Made by a program: the position numbers and the translations under genes
The notes under the pieces: generated by a model
Told to the model about the DNA's origin: nothing
Seen by the model: only the letters and a program-made list of their open reading frames with translations
Database searches by the model: none
Shown: positions 26,291-34,812 of the stretch, piece by piece
Numbering within the stretch: the stretch's first letter is position 1
Layout: each line of letters starts with the position of its first letter
NCBI RefSeq assembly: GCF_022829285.1
Contig: NZ_JAKSYI010000060.1
Location: 186,001-250,000, forward strand
DNA: 64,000 bases
Direction of reading: 5' to 3'
Origin: Methylobacterium sp. J-078
Lineage (GTDB): Bacteria; Pseudomonadota; Alphaproteobacteria; Rhizobiales; Beijerinckiaceae

Positions 26291-26920
26291 ATGGATCTCA
26301 ACTCGCCCCTGTTCGACAGCATCCGCATCAAGCCGTCCTGCGACGAGCCGAAGACGGCCGCAGCCCAGACCTGTGAGACCCCGGGCTGCAAGAATGCCGG
26401 GCTCTACCGCGCGCCCAAGGGCCGCAAGGCAGAGGGGCAGTACTGGCGCTTCTGCATGGATCACGTGCGCGCCTACAACGCCACGTACAACTACTTCGAC
26501 GGCATGAACGATGCCGCTGTCCAGGCCTATCAGAAGGACGCGATCATCGGGCACCGCCCGACCTGGGCGATGGGGGTGAACCCCGCGACCGCCGAGGTTC
26601 GCGCCAAGGGCAAGGGCGCTCCCAAGCGCGACTGGGCCTATGTCGACCCGCTGGACATCCTGCGCGCCGAGGGCGTCGGCGAGACCGCGCGCCGCAAGGC
26701 GCCCGAGCCGCGCCGCCCACGGCACTCGGCCGCCACCCTCAAGGCCCTCGACGTGCTCGGCCTCGACGAGAACGCCGATTCCGCCGCGATCAAGGCGCAG
26801 TACAAGGTCCTGGTGAAGCGCTTCCATCCCGACGCGAACGGCGGCGACCGCTCCTTCGAGGAGCGGCTGCGGGACATCATCCGGGCTCACGACGCCCTGC
26901 GCGCCGCGGGCCTTTGCTGA
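26291..26920 (+). CDS. J-domain protein with N-terminal Cys/His cluster
   Basis: A 209-residue protein. The C-terminal J domain (about 148-209) carries the HPD motif at 179-181 in KRFHPDANGGDRSFEERL and so can stimulate the ATPase of a DnaK-type partner. The N-terminal part has Cys28, Cys33, Cys55 and His58 in a spacing that suggests a zinc site. This is the alphaproteobacterial J-domain family usually found before the cobaltochelatase genes, as here (cobS starts 238 bp downstream). A role in chelatase assembly is tempting but unproven. The ATG at 26291 is chosen because residues before it have no similarity. Confidence 0.9.
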   Translation: MDLNSPLFDSIRIKPSCDEPKTAAAQTCETPGCKNAGLYRAPKGRKAEGQYWRFCMDHVRAYNATYNYFDGMNDAAVQAYQKDAIIGHRPTWAMGVNPATAEVRAKGKGAPKRDWAYVDPLDILRAEGVGETARRKAPEPRRPRHSAATLKALDVLGLDENADSAAIKAQYKVLVKRFHPDANGGDRSFEERLRDIIRAHDALRAAGLC

Positions 26921-27158
26921 CCGGCCGCGTCCCCACGGCACGATCGATGCAGGTTTTCACCGCCCCGATCGGTCTCGATGGGGGGCAATTGCCGCGCGAG
27001 GCCCTATATCGTGGCCAAGTCCCTTGGCGCTTCCCGGCGCCGACCCTTAGATGGCGGTCGCGCGCGGCTCGAAAATCGAGCCGGCGGACACCAGAACCCG
27101 ACACAGCCTGCGCGGTTCGTGCCTGAAGACCCGGCACCCGCGCTCCGACGAGGTCCTT

Positions 27159-28142
27159 ATGCTTTCTGACGTCACGCCCGCCTCGCTGCCCGACCGGACC
27201 GTCTCCGTGCGCGAGGCCTTCGGCATCGACCTCGACCTTCAGGTGCCCGCCTTCTCGCAGAGCGAGGAGCACGTGCCCACCCTCGATCCGGACTACATCT
27301 TCGACCGCGAGACCACCCTGGCGATCCTGGCGGGCTTCGCCCGCAACCGCCGCGTGATGGTCACCGGTTATCACGGCACCGGCAAGTCGACCCATATCGA
27401 GCAGGTGGCCGCGCGCCTGAACTGGCCCTGCATCCGGATCAACCTCGACAGCCACGTCTCGCGCATCGACCTCGTCGGCAAGGATGCGATCGTGGTGAAG
27501 GACGGCAAGCAGGTCACGGCCTTCCAGGACGGCATCCTGCCGTGGGCTCTCCAGAACAACGTCGCGCTCGTCTTCGACGAGTACGATGCCGGCCGCCCCG
27601 ACGTGATGTTCGTGATCCAGCGCGTGCTCGAACTCTCGGGCAGGCTGACGCTCCTCGACCAGAAGCGGGTCATCAGCCCCCACCCGGCCTTCCGCCTGTT
27701 CGCCACGGCGAACACGGTGGGTCTGGGCGACACGTCGGGCCTCTATCACGGCACCCAGCAGATCAACCAGGGCCAGATGGACCGCTGGTCCATCGTCACC
27801 ACCCTGAACTACCTCGCCCACGACCGCGAGGTCGACATCGTGCTCTCCAAGGCGGCGCACTACCAGCGCGACGGCGGCCGCGACATCGTCAACCGCATGG
27901 TTCGGGTCGCGGACCTGACCCGCAACGCCTTCATGAACGGTGACCTCTCCACGGTCATGAGCCCGCGCACGGTCATCACCTGGGCCGAGAACGCCGACAT
28001 CTTCAAGGATATCGGCTTCGCCTTCCGGGTTACCTTCCTCAACAAGTGCGACGAGCTGGAGCGGACCCTGGTGGCGGAGTTCTACCAGCGCGCCTTCGGC
28101 AAGGACTTGCCGGAGAGCGCGTCGAACGTCGCGCTGAGCTAG
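27159..28142 (+). CDS. cobS: cobaltochelatase subunit CobS (AAA+ ATPase)
   Basis: The AAA+ subunit of the aerobic, ATP-dependent cobaltochelatase, which with CobT and CobN inserts cobalt into hydrogenobyrinic acid a,c-diamide. The 327-residue product has Walker [10 protein letters not shown] (70-78), Walker B LVFDEYD, and the typical ends [17 protein letters not shown] and [14 protein letters not shown]. Length is usual. I start at ATG 27159; the frame opens earlier but similarity begins here. A DUF29 gene and then cobT follow on the same strand. cobN is not in the window. The name collides with the unrelated cobalamin synthase at 410-1228. Confidence 0.97.
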   Translation: MLSDVTPASLPDRTVSVREAFGIDLDLQVPAFSQSEEHVPTLDPDYIFDRETTLAILAGFARNRRVMVTGYHGTGKSTHIEQVAARLNWPCIRINLDSHVSRIDLVGKDAIVVKDGKQVTAFQDGILPWALQNNVALVFDEYDAGRPDVMFVIQRVLELSGRLTLLDQKRVISPHPAFRLFATANTVGLGDTSGLYHGTQQINQGQMDRWSIVTTLNYLAHDREVDIVLSKAAHYQRDGGRDIVNRMVRVADLTRNAFMNGDLSTVMSPRTVITWAENADIFKDIGFAFRVTFLNKCDELERTLVAEFYQRAFGKDLPESASNVALS

Positions 28143-28164
28143 GGGTTTTTGAGCGGAGGACGCG

Positions 28165-28671
28165 ATGGGCGAGCCGGCTCTGAAGGGCGAACCGACCGAA
28201 GGTGGGGCAGCCATCTCGGCTCGGACACGCTACGAGGACGACCTTTACACCTGGGTGGAGGAGCAGGTCGCGCTGCTCCGGGCCGGACGGGTCGATGCGC
28301 TCGACATCGAACATATCGCCGAGGAGCTGGAGGGATTGTCGAAGAGCGAGTTCGCCAAGCTTCAGAGCTCCTTGCGCGTTCTCGTCATGCATATGCTGAA
28401 ATGGGACCAGCAGCCCGAGCATCGCACGCCGAGTTGGATCTTCTCAATTCGCGAGCAGCGGCGGCGCTACGCGCGAATCCTGGCGACCAATCCGGGCCTC
28501 AAGCCTCGTATCGACGAGGCCTTGCGTCACGCTTATCCCGACGCGCGCGATTGGGCCTCGGACGAGACCCACATTCCGCCGGATGAGTTTCCGGCGGAAT
28601 GCCCATACGCGTGGGACGACATCCTGAACCGCCCCTTCGATTTCGATTCGGTGAAGAAGCAGCGCCCGTGA
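28165..28671 (+). CDS. DUF29 family protein
   Basis: A 168-residue protein of the DUF29 family: [20 protein letters not shown] at about 22-41, [35 protein letters not shown] and a C-terminal [12 protein letters not shown] stretch. The family is widespread in cyanobacteria and also in Alphaproteobacteria, often in many copies; its function is unknown, and a mobile or toxin-related role has been speculated. Here it sits between the two cobaltochelatase genes and its stop codon overlaps the cobT GTG start (GTGA), so it is expressed with them. No link to cobalt insertion is known. Confidence 0.9.
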   Translation: MGEPALKGEPTEGGAAISARTRYEDDLYTWVEEQVALLRAGRVDALDIEHIAEELEGLSKSEFAKLQSSLRVLVMHMLKWDQQPEHRTPSWIFSIREQRRRYARILATNPGLKPRIDEALRHAYPDARDWASDETHIPPDEFPAECPYAWDDILNRPFDFDSVKKQRP

Positions 28672-30569
28672 GCATCTCCAACCGCAAGCCCGGCGACCGG
28701 CGCGAGCCCGTCGCCGAACCGCTCAAGCGCTCGGTGGCGGGGTGCCTGCGCGCCATCGCCAAGCGCGCCGAGATCGAGGTGGTCTATGCCAGTGACCGGC
28801 CGGCCCTGACCGGCGACAAGGCACGCCTGCCCGAGCCGCCGCGCAAGCTGACGCCCGAGGACGTCGCGATCCTGCGTGGCAACGCCGATTCGATGGCCCT
28901 GCGCCTCGGCTGCCACGACGTCGCCGTGCACCGCCGCCTCGCGCCGGAGAATGCCGGGGCCCGCGCGGTCTTCGACGCCGTCGAGCAGGCCCGGGTCGAG
29001 GCGATCGGCTCGCGGCGCATGGCCGGCGTCGCCTCGAATCTCTCGGCGATGCTGGAGGACCGCTACCATCGCGGCGGCAAGTACGAGGACATCACCGACC
29101 GGGCCGACGCTCCGATGGAGGATGCCGTCGCCCTGATGGTGCGTGAGCGCCTGACCGGGGCGGCGCCCCCGGCGGCCGCCAAGAAGATCGTCGATCTCTG
29201 GCGCCCGCATATCGAGGAGAAGGCCGGCCCGAACCTCGACGGCCTCATCGGTGCCATCGAGAATCAGCGCGCCTTCGCCCGTTCGGTGCGCGACCTCCTC
29301 ACCTCCCTGGACATGGCGGACGAGACGCCGTTCGACCCCGAGGACGACGAGAACGAGGACGAGAACGAGGCACAGGACGACGAGCAGACCCCGAGCGAGG
29401 GCGAGGCCGAGGAGCAGTCCCAGGGCGACCGCTCCGAGATGGAGACCTCGCAGGAGGCGACCGACGAGTTGCAGGAAGGCGCCACCGAGGCCGCCGACGC
29501 GCCCTCCGGCGAATTGCCCGACGAGGCCGAGAACGCCGACTCCGAGGAAGCCTCGGAAGCGTGGCGGCCGCCGTCGCAGAAGACCAACGAGCCGCGCGGG
29601 CCCGAGTATAAGGTCTTCAATCCGCGCTTCGACGAGATCATCCACGCCGAGGACCTCTGCGACGCGGACGAGCTCGCGCGCCTGCGCACCTACCTCGACA
29701 AGCAGCTCGCCCATCTCCAGGGCGTGGTGGGGCGCCTCGCCAACCGGCTGCAGCGCCGGCTGCTGGCCCAGCAGAACCGCGCCTGGGACTTCGACCTCGA
29801 AGAGGGCCAGCTCGATCCCGCACGCCTCGTGCGCGTGGTCACCGACCCGTTCCAGCCGCTCTCCTTCAAGCGCGAGAAGGACACGAATTTTCGCGATACC
29901 GTCGTGACCCTGCTGCTGGACAATTCCGGCTCGATGCGCGGGCGCCCGATCACCGTGGCGGCGACCTGCGCGGACATCCTGGCGCGCACGCTGGAGCGCT
30001 GCGGCGTCAAGGTCGAGATCCTCGGCTTCACCACGCGGGCCTGGAAGGGTGGACAGTCGCGCGAGGCGTGGCTGGCCGGCGGCAAGCCGAACACGCCGGG
30101 CCGCCTCAACGACCTGCGCCACATCGTCTATAAGTCGGCGGACGCCCCCTGGCGGCGCGCTCGCAAGAACCTCGGGCTGATGATGCGCGAGGGCTTGCTC
30201 AAGGAGAACATCGACGGCGAGGCGCTGGACTGGGCGCACAAGCGCCTGCTGGCGCGACCGGAGCAGCGCAAGATCCTGATGGTGATCTCGGACGGCGCGC
30301 CGGTCGACGACTCGACGCTCTCGGTGAACCCCGGCAACTATCTCGAGCGTCACCTGCGCTGGATGATCGAGGACATCGAGACCCGCTCGCCGGTGGAACT
30401 GCTGGCCATCGGCATCGGCCACGACGTGACGCGCTACTACCGCCGGGCCGTGACCATCATCGACGCCGAGGAGCTCGGCGGCGCGATGACGGAAAAGCTC
30501 GCCGAACTGTTCGAGGAGGATGCAGGCGCCGCCGCACCGCGCCGCAGGGCGGCGGGCGGACGGCGCTAG
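28668..30569 (+). CDS. cobT: cobaltochelatase subunit CobT (von Willebrand A domain)
   Basis: The MIDAS-containing partner of CobS in the aerobic cobaltochelatase. The 633-residue product has an N-terminal region ([20 protein letters not shown]), a long acidic, probably disordered linker (about 223-305, many Glu/Asp) and a C-terminal VWA domain whose MIDAS motif is DNSGS at 418-422. Length matches the family (about 630). The GTG at 28668 overlaps the DUF29 stop codon by four bases; no earlier start has family similarity. It is convergent with addA, with only six bases between stop codons. Distinct from the phosphoribosyltransferase CobT at the left edge. Confidence 0.97.
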   Translation: MSISNRKPGDRREPVAEPLKRSVAGCLRAIAKRAEIEVVYASDRPALTGDKARLPEPPRKLTPEDVAILRGNADSMALRLGCHDVAVHRRLAPENAGARAVFDAVEQARVEAIGSRRMAGVASNLSAMLEDRYHRGGKYEDITDRADAPMEDAVALMVRERLTGAAPPAAAKKIVDLWRPHIEEKAGPNLDGLIGAIENQRAFARSVRDLLTSLDMADETPFDPEDDENEDENEAQDDEQTPSEGEAEEQSQGDRSEMETSQEATDELQEGATEAADAPSGELPDEAENADSEEASEAWRPPSQKTNEPRGPEYKVFNPRFDEIIHAEDLCDADELARLRTYLDKQLAHLQGVVGRLANRLQRRLLAQQNRAWDFDLEEGQLDPARLVRVVTDPFQPLSFKREKDTNFRDTVVTLLLDNSGSMRGRPITVAATCADILARTLERCGVKVEILGFTTRAWKGGQSREAWLAGGKPNTPGRLNDLRHIVYKSADAPWRRARKNLGLMMREGLLKENIDGEALDWAHKRLLARPEQRKILMVISDGAPVDDSTLSVNPGNYLERHLRWMIEDIETRSPVELLAIGIGHDVTRYYRRAVTIIDAEELGGAMTEKLAELFEEDAGAAAPRRRAAGGRR

Positions 30570-30575
30570 GGCTCC

Positions 30576-33500
30576 TCACGCGGCGCGCTGCGCCAGGGCC
30601 GCGAGGGCATCCGCGATCTCGTCGGCCGAAAGCCGGCGGATCGTCGGCCCCGAGGTCCAGACCAGCATCGGGATGACCCGGTGTGCCGGGTAGATCTCGG
30701 CGAGGAGTGCCGCGTAGAGGGCGATTTGCCCGGCCTCCGCGCGGGGCAGAGGGGCTCCCGCCGCCGGCGGCCGGCCCGTCTTGAAATCCGCCACCCAGAC
30801 CGTGTCGCCCGAGATCGCCAGGCGGTCGACCCGGCCGAAGACCGGGCGGGCGACGCCCCCTGCCGTCACCCGTCCCGAGAGCGTTACCTCGGCCCGGGCA
30901 TCACGGGCGAAGAGCGGCGCGAGATCGGGTTCCTCCAGGAGGCGCAGGGTCGCGCTGACGATGGCCGCCTGCTTGGGCCGCTCCAGCGCCGGGGCGCGGG
31001 CGCGCACGAAGGCGGTGGCCGCCGCCTCGCGCTGGCCGGGCTCGATCCGGGGCAGGTGCTCGACGAGGGAATGGATCAGGGTGCCGCGCCGACGCGCCTC
31101 GCTGTCGGCCTGGCGCCGGCCCGGCTCGCGGCGGGTATCGGCGGCGCCGAGGGCGCGCGAGGGCGTCACCGGAGGCGCCGCATCGGTTTCCGAGGGCACG
31201 GGCGCTTCGAGCCAGGCCGGAAGCGCGGGCCGCGGCGGGGGCGCGGAAGCGGTGCGCTCGGCCGGGGGCACGGCGCCGCCCTCCCGCCACAGGGTCGCGG
31301 GGCCATACCGGGCCTCGATGACCTCGCCCGCGCCGAAGGCGCGCTCCATCCCGCTGCGGATCATCTCGCACCAGGCAGCCTCCGTCGGCGCCTCGTGGCC
31401 CCGATAGGGTGCCACCACGAGGCGGTCGGCCGCCCGGGTCATGGCGACGTAGAGGAGGCGGTTGTGCTCCTCGCGGGCGCGGGCCTGCAGGGCGGCGCGG
31501 GCCTCGGTCACGGCCGCGCAATCGCCCGCCTTGGCACCGGCCCAGATCGGCGGGAGGGGGCTGGCGCCCCGTCCGAACCGGGGCTCGGACGGGGTTCCGG
31601 GCGCCATCGCGAGGAGCGGCGGGTCGTTGCGCCCGAGGGTCTCGCAGCCGTCGATGACGATGACCACCGGCGCCTCCAACCCCTTGGCGCCGTGGACGGT
31701 CATCACCCGGACCTCGTCCCGGCCCGAGTCGAGGTCGCGCTTGACGGTGTGGCCGCCCTCCCCGCGCCCGGGCACGGTGTCGTAGCGGGCGAGAAAGCCG
31801 CCGAGGGACGGTGCGTCCGTGCCCTGCTCGGCCTGGGCCGCGGTCATCAGGAACACGTCGATGGCATCGCCCGCCTCGCCGCCGAGGCGCGAGACCAGGG
31901 CGCGCCGGCCGCCCTGCGCGCCCAGCAGCGTGGCGTAGAACCCGAACGGCCCCTCGCAGGCCGCGCGCTCGATCCAGGACCGCAGGGCCGCGTGACCCCG
32001 GATCGCGGCCGGGTCGCCGCCGGCGGCGTGCCGCGCGAGCGCGTCCTCCAGGGTCTCGTGAAATTCGCGGCGCGCCGCGATGCGCACGAGGTCGTCGTCG
32101 TCGAGGCCGACGAGGGGTGTCTTCAGGGCGCCGGCCAGGGTGAGGTCGTCGGCGGGCAGGAGCCCGGCCCGGCCCACCGCCACGAGGTCGTTGACGGCGA
32201 TGTGGGCGGCGATGTCGAGGCGGTCCTGGCCGGCGACGGGCACGCCGAGGGCCTTCATGGCGCGAATCACCTCCTCGAAGGCCGCCGAGCGCTTGCGCAC
32301 CAGGATGAGGATGTCGCCCGGACGCCAGACCCGGCCGGTCTCGTCGCCGGTGGTGATCCAGGCGAGCGCGGCCCGCGCCACGCGCCGGGCCGTGAGGATC
32401 GCGGGCGCGTTGGTCTCGGGCGCGTCGACGGGGGCGGCCCAGGCGTCGGGTTCCGGCTCGTCCGCCGGTTCTTCGATCGGCCAGAGCTCGACCGTGCCGG
32501 GCGCGGACGTCCGCGCCGTGCTGTGGTTGGTGCCGACGGCCGTGTCGTCGAAGGAGAGGCCCTCGTAGTGCTCGGGGATCGCGAAGGTCGCGTCCACCGC
32601 GCGCAGGACGCCCCCGGCCGAGCGGAACGACAGGGTGAGGTTCACGTCCGCGAAGGCAAGGCCGGCGCCCTCCGTCGCCCGCTTCCAGGCCCGGCGGGTG
32701 GTCTCGAACTCGCGGGGCTCGGCACCCTGGAAGCTGTAGATCGACTGCTTGGGGTCGCCGACGGCGAATCGGGTGCGGGCAACCTCACGGGCGCCCTCGC
32801 CGGAGGCGAACTCGGCGGTGATCCGGCGCAGGATCTCCCATTGGTGCGGGTTGGTGTCCTGCGCCTCGTCGATGAGCACATGGTCGACGCCGCGGTCGAG
32901 CTTGTACAGCACCCAGGTGGAATCGACCCGGCCGAGGAGGTCGAGGGTCTTGTGGATGAGGTCGTCGAAGTCGAGGGCGCCGAGGCGGGCCTTCTGGGCC
33001 TCGACCCGGCGGTGGATCTCGCCCGCCAGGGTGAACAGGGCGCGGGTGCGTTCCAGGGCGCGCACGCCCCGCAGGGTATCCCGCAGGGGCTCCAGGCGGT
33101 CCCGCTCCTCGCAGAGCGCGCTCTTCACATCCTCCGGCACGGCCTTGGTGCCGAGGCTCTTGTCGGCCTTCGGCGATCCCTCCTTGGTGAAGAAGATGCC
33201 CAGATAGATCTCGAGGGCGTCGGAGCGCGTCCCGGCGGCCTCGACCGCCAGCAGCCGGTCGGCGATGCCGTCATCCGTGGCCTTGCCGGTGCGCAGGCGC
33301 GCGGCCAACGCGCCGAGATCCCCCAGGACGCCGTCGAGCATCCGCGCCTCGATCGCGTCGGCGGTCTCGCCCGGGCGGACGCCGAGGGCCTCGGCGAGCC
33401 CCGTGAAGGGACCGTCGAGGCCGGCGCGGCTGTCGAGCACGTCGCGGGCTCGCATGGCGTTGCGGATCGCCTTGCGCAGGGCGTCCCCCGTCGCCTCGGG

Positions 33501-34076
33501 GCCGACGACGGCCAGCGCCTCGCCGAGATGCGGATGGCGGCCGCCGATCGCATCGGCCAGCACGTTGCCGGTCTCGATGTGGAAGGCGTCGGCGGCCTGC
33601 GTCTCGTCGAGCACCACGAAGCGGGCCGGCACGTTCGCCTCGAACGGGAACATGTGCAGGAGCCGCTCGCAGAGGGCGTGCAGGGTCTCGATCTTCAGGC
33701 CCCCCGGGGTCTCCACCGCGCGGGCGAACAGCCGCCGGGCCACCCGCAGGGTCGTTCGCGATGGGCGTTCCCCCGTGAGTTCGGTGAGTTCGGCCGTGAG
33801 GGTGGCGTCGTCCAGGGTCACCCAGCGCCCGAGCACGCGGAAGACGCGGATCGACATGTTGGCCGCCGCCGCCTTGGTGAAGGTGAGACAGAGGATGCGG
33901 GCCGGCGGCGCTCCGTCGAGGAGCAGGCGCACCACCCGGTCGGTGAGCACCTTGGTTTTGCCGGCCCCCGCATTGGCCGAGACCCAGGCCGAGGCACGCG
34001 GATCGGCGGCCTTGCGCTGACGGTCCTTGGTGAGATCGTCGACGACGAACGCTTCGCGCACGGTCGTGCCGCTCAT
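30576..34076 (-). CDS. addA: double-strand break repair helicase AddA
   Basis: The UvrD-like helicase-nuclease subunit of the AddAB complex, which resects double-strand breaks for recombination. The 1166-residue product has Walker A ANAGAGKT at 34-41, the motif II region LIDEAQDTNP, motif III FAVGDPKQSIYSFQGAEP, motifs IV-VI including VMTVHGAKGLEAPVV and LYVAMTRAADRLVVAPY, and a C-terminal PD-(D/E)XK nuclease with ADFKTGRPP (Asp1097 and Lys1099). The ATG at 34076 has GATGAGGT upstream and overlaps the stop codon of an antitoxin gene by 4 bp. The partner addB is upstream on the same strand, beyond a toxin-antitoxin pair. Confidence 0.97.
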   Translation of the reverse strand: MSGTTVREAFVVDDLTKDRQRKAADPRASAWVSANAGAGKTKVLTDRVVRLLLDGAPPARILCLTFTKAAAANMSIRVFRVLGRWVTLDDATLTAELTELTGERPSRTTLRVARRLFARAVETPGGLKIETLHALCERLLHMFPFEANVPARFVVLDETQAADAFHIETGNVLADAIGGRHPHLGEALAVVGPEATGDALRKAIRNAMRARDVLDSRAGLDGPFTGLAEALGVRPGETADAIEARMLDGVLGDLGALAARLRTGKATDDGIADRLLAVEAAGTRSDALEIYLGIFFTKEGSPKADKSLGTKAVPEDVKSALCEERDRLEPLRDTLRGVRALERTRALFTLAGEIHRRVEAQKARLGALDFDDLIHKTLDLLGRVDSTWVLYKLDRGVDHVLIDEAQDTNPHQWEILRRITAEFASGEGAREVARTRFAVGDPKQSIYSFQGAEPREFETTRRAWKRATEGAGLAFADVNLTLSFRSAGGVLRAVDATFAIPEHYEGLSFDDTAVGTNHSTARTSAPGTVELWPIEEPADEPEPDAWAAPVDAPETNAPAILTARRVARAALAWITTGDETGRVWRPGDILILVRKRSAAFEEVIRAMKALGVPVAGQDRLDIAAHIAVNDLVAVGRAGLLPADDLTLAGALKTPLVGLDDDDLVRIAARREFHETLEDALARHAAGGDPAAIRGHAALRSWIERAACEGPFGFYATLLGAQGGRRALVSRLGGEAGDAIDVFLMTAAQAEQGTDAPSLGGFLARYDTVPGRGEGGHTVKRDLDSGRDEVRVMTVHGAKGLEAPVVIVIDGCETLGRNDPPLLAMAPGTPSEPRFGRGASPLPPIWAGAKAGDCAAVTEARAALQARAREEHNRLLYVAMTRAADRLVVAPYRGHEAPTEAAWCEMIRSGMERAFGAGEVIEARYGPATLWREGGAVPPAERTASAPPPRPALPAWLEAPVPSETDAAPPVTPSRALGAADTRREPGRRQADSEARRRGTLIHSLVEHLPRIEPGQREAAATAFVRARAPALERPKQAAIVSATLRLLEEPDLAPLFARDARAEVTLSGRVTAGGVARPVFGRVDRLAISGDTVWVADFKTGRPPAAGAPLPRAEAGQIALYAALLAEIYPAHRVIPMLVWTSGPTIRRLSADEIADALAALAQRAA

Positions 34077-34321
34077 CGATCCAACCTCATCCGGTCCTTC
34101 GGCTCGGGCGGGACGTCGGGGGCCCCGTCGAGCAGGGCGAGGGCCGCCTCCACGTCGGCGCGCTCGGCCCGCGCCTGGAGCGCCTTCAGGCCGCGGCGGT
34201 GTCCGAGGCCCTCCGCGATGAAGGCGACGAGCAACTGGTTGATGGAGACGTTGTCCTCGTCGGCGGCCGTCTTGGCCTGGGACATGACGTGGTCGGGCAG
34301 GCGGAGTGCGAAGTTCGGCAT
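34073..34321 (-). CDS. ribbon-helix-helix antitoxin of a PIN toxin pair
   Basis: An 82-residue protein. The first 45 residues have the ribbon-helix-helix pattern of CopG/pseudo-HicB antitoxins: a beta strand FALRLPDHVM, then helices AKTAADEDNVSINQLLVAFIAEGL. The C-terminal half (HRRGLKALQARAERADVEAALALL) is a charged helix fit for toxin binding. It follows the PIN gene after 44 bp, in the less common toxin-first order. Its TGA overlaps the ATG of addA (ATGA), so translation of addA is probably coupled to it. It would bind its own promoter DNA, which should lie upstream of the PIN gene at 34747-34812. Confidence 0.8.
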   Translation of the reverse strand: MPNFALRLPDHVMSQAKTAADEDNVSINQLLVAFIAEGLGHRRGLKALQARAERADVEAALALLDGAPDVPPEPKDRMRLDR

Positions 34322-34365
34322 GGCCCATCCTCGTATCTGTCAGCGGGTCAAGTAGGCTTGCGGTG

Positions 34366-34746
34366 TCATCGCCTGAAGGCCGACAGGACCGGCTTCCGGA
34401 AGTGGCGATCGTGGGTCAGGATCAGCTCGGCTCCGGCGGCCAAGGCGCATTCGACGTAGACATCATCCTTTGGATCATCGAGAAACGGCCTGAAGCGGAA
34501 CCAAGGCAGGGTCAGGACGGCGGTCGCGCACAGCGCGTCGAGGATCGCGTCGATTCCGGCCTCGTCGATCCAGGGCGTCGGCCCCAGAAGTCCCGGCCGT
34601 TTGAGGGCATCTTCGTACTCGAGAACCATCGCGGGCGAGAGCGCGAACGAAAACCGACGGGTGAGCAGACCACGAAGCACGACGTGGGATGCTCCGTTGC
34701 GTGATCGCAGCGCGCCGAGCACGACGTTGGCATCGACGACGATCAT
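34366..34746 (-). CDS. PIN domain toxin (COG1569-type)
   Basis: A 126-residue single-domain PIN ribonuclease. The acidic active site is complete: Asp5 in VVDANVVLGAL, Glu43 in MVLEYEDAL, Asp94/Asp95 in DPKDDVYVECA, and Asp113 in ILTHDRHF. This is the family annotated as putative toxin-antitoxin toxin component of the PIN family. Such toxins cut tRNA or other RNA when not bound by antitoxin. It starts 66 bp after the addB stop codon, and the likely antitoxin follows it. Whether it is an active toxin or has been retained only as part of the add transcript is unknown. Confidence 0.85.
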   Translation of the reverse strand: MIVVDANVVLGALRSRNGASHVVLRGLLTRRFSFALSPAMVLEYEDALKRPGLLGPTPWIDEAGIDAILDALCATAVLTLPWFRFRPFLDDPKDDVYVECALAAGAELILTHDRHFRKPVLSAFRR

Positions 34747-34812
34747 GCGCCTAGAATGATATCGCGGGCGATATCGGTCAAGATCGAAATCCCGTTTGTC
34801 CCTCGCGGTATT

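Noticed and set aside
27051..27158. N-terminal extension of cobaltochelatase CobS
   Set aside because: Similarity begins at [17 protein letters not shown] (27159); the extension is Arg-rich and not conserved.
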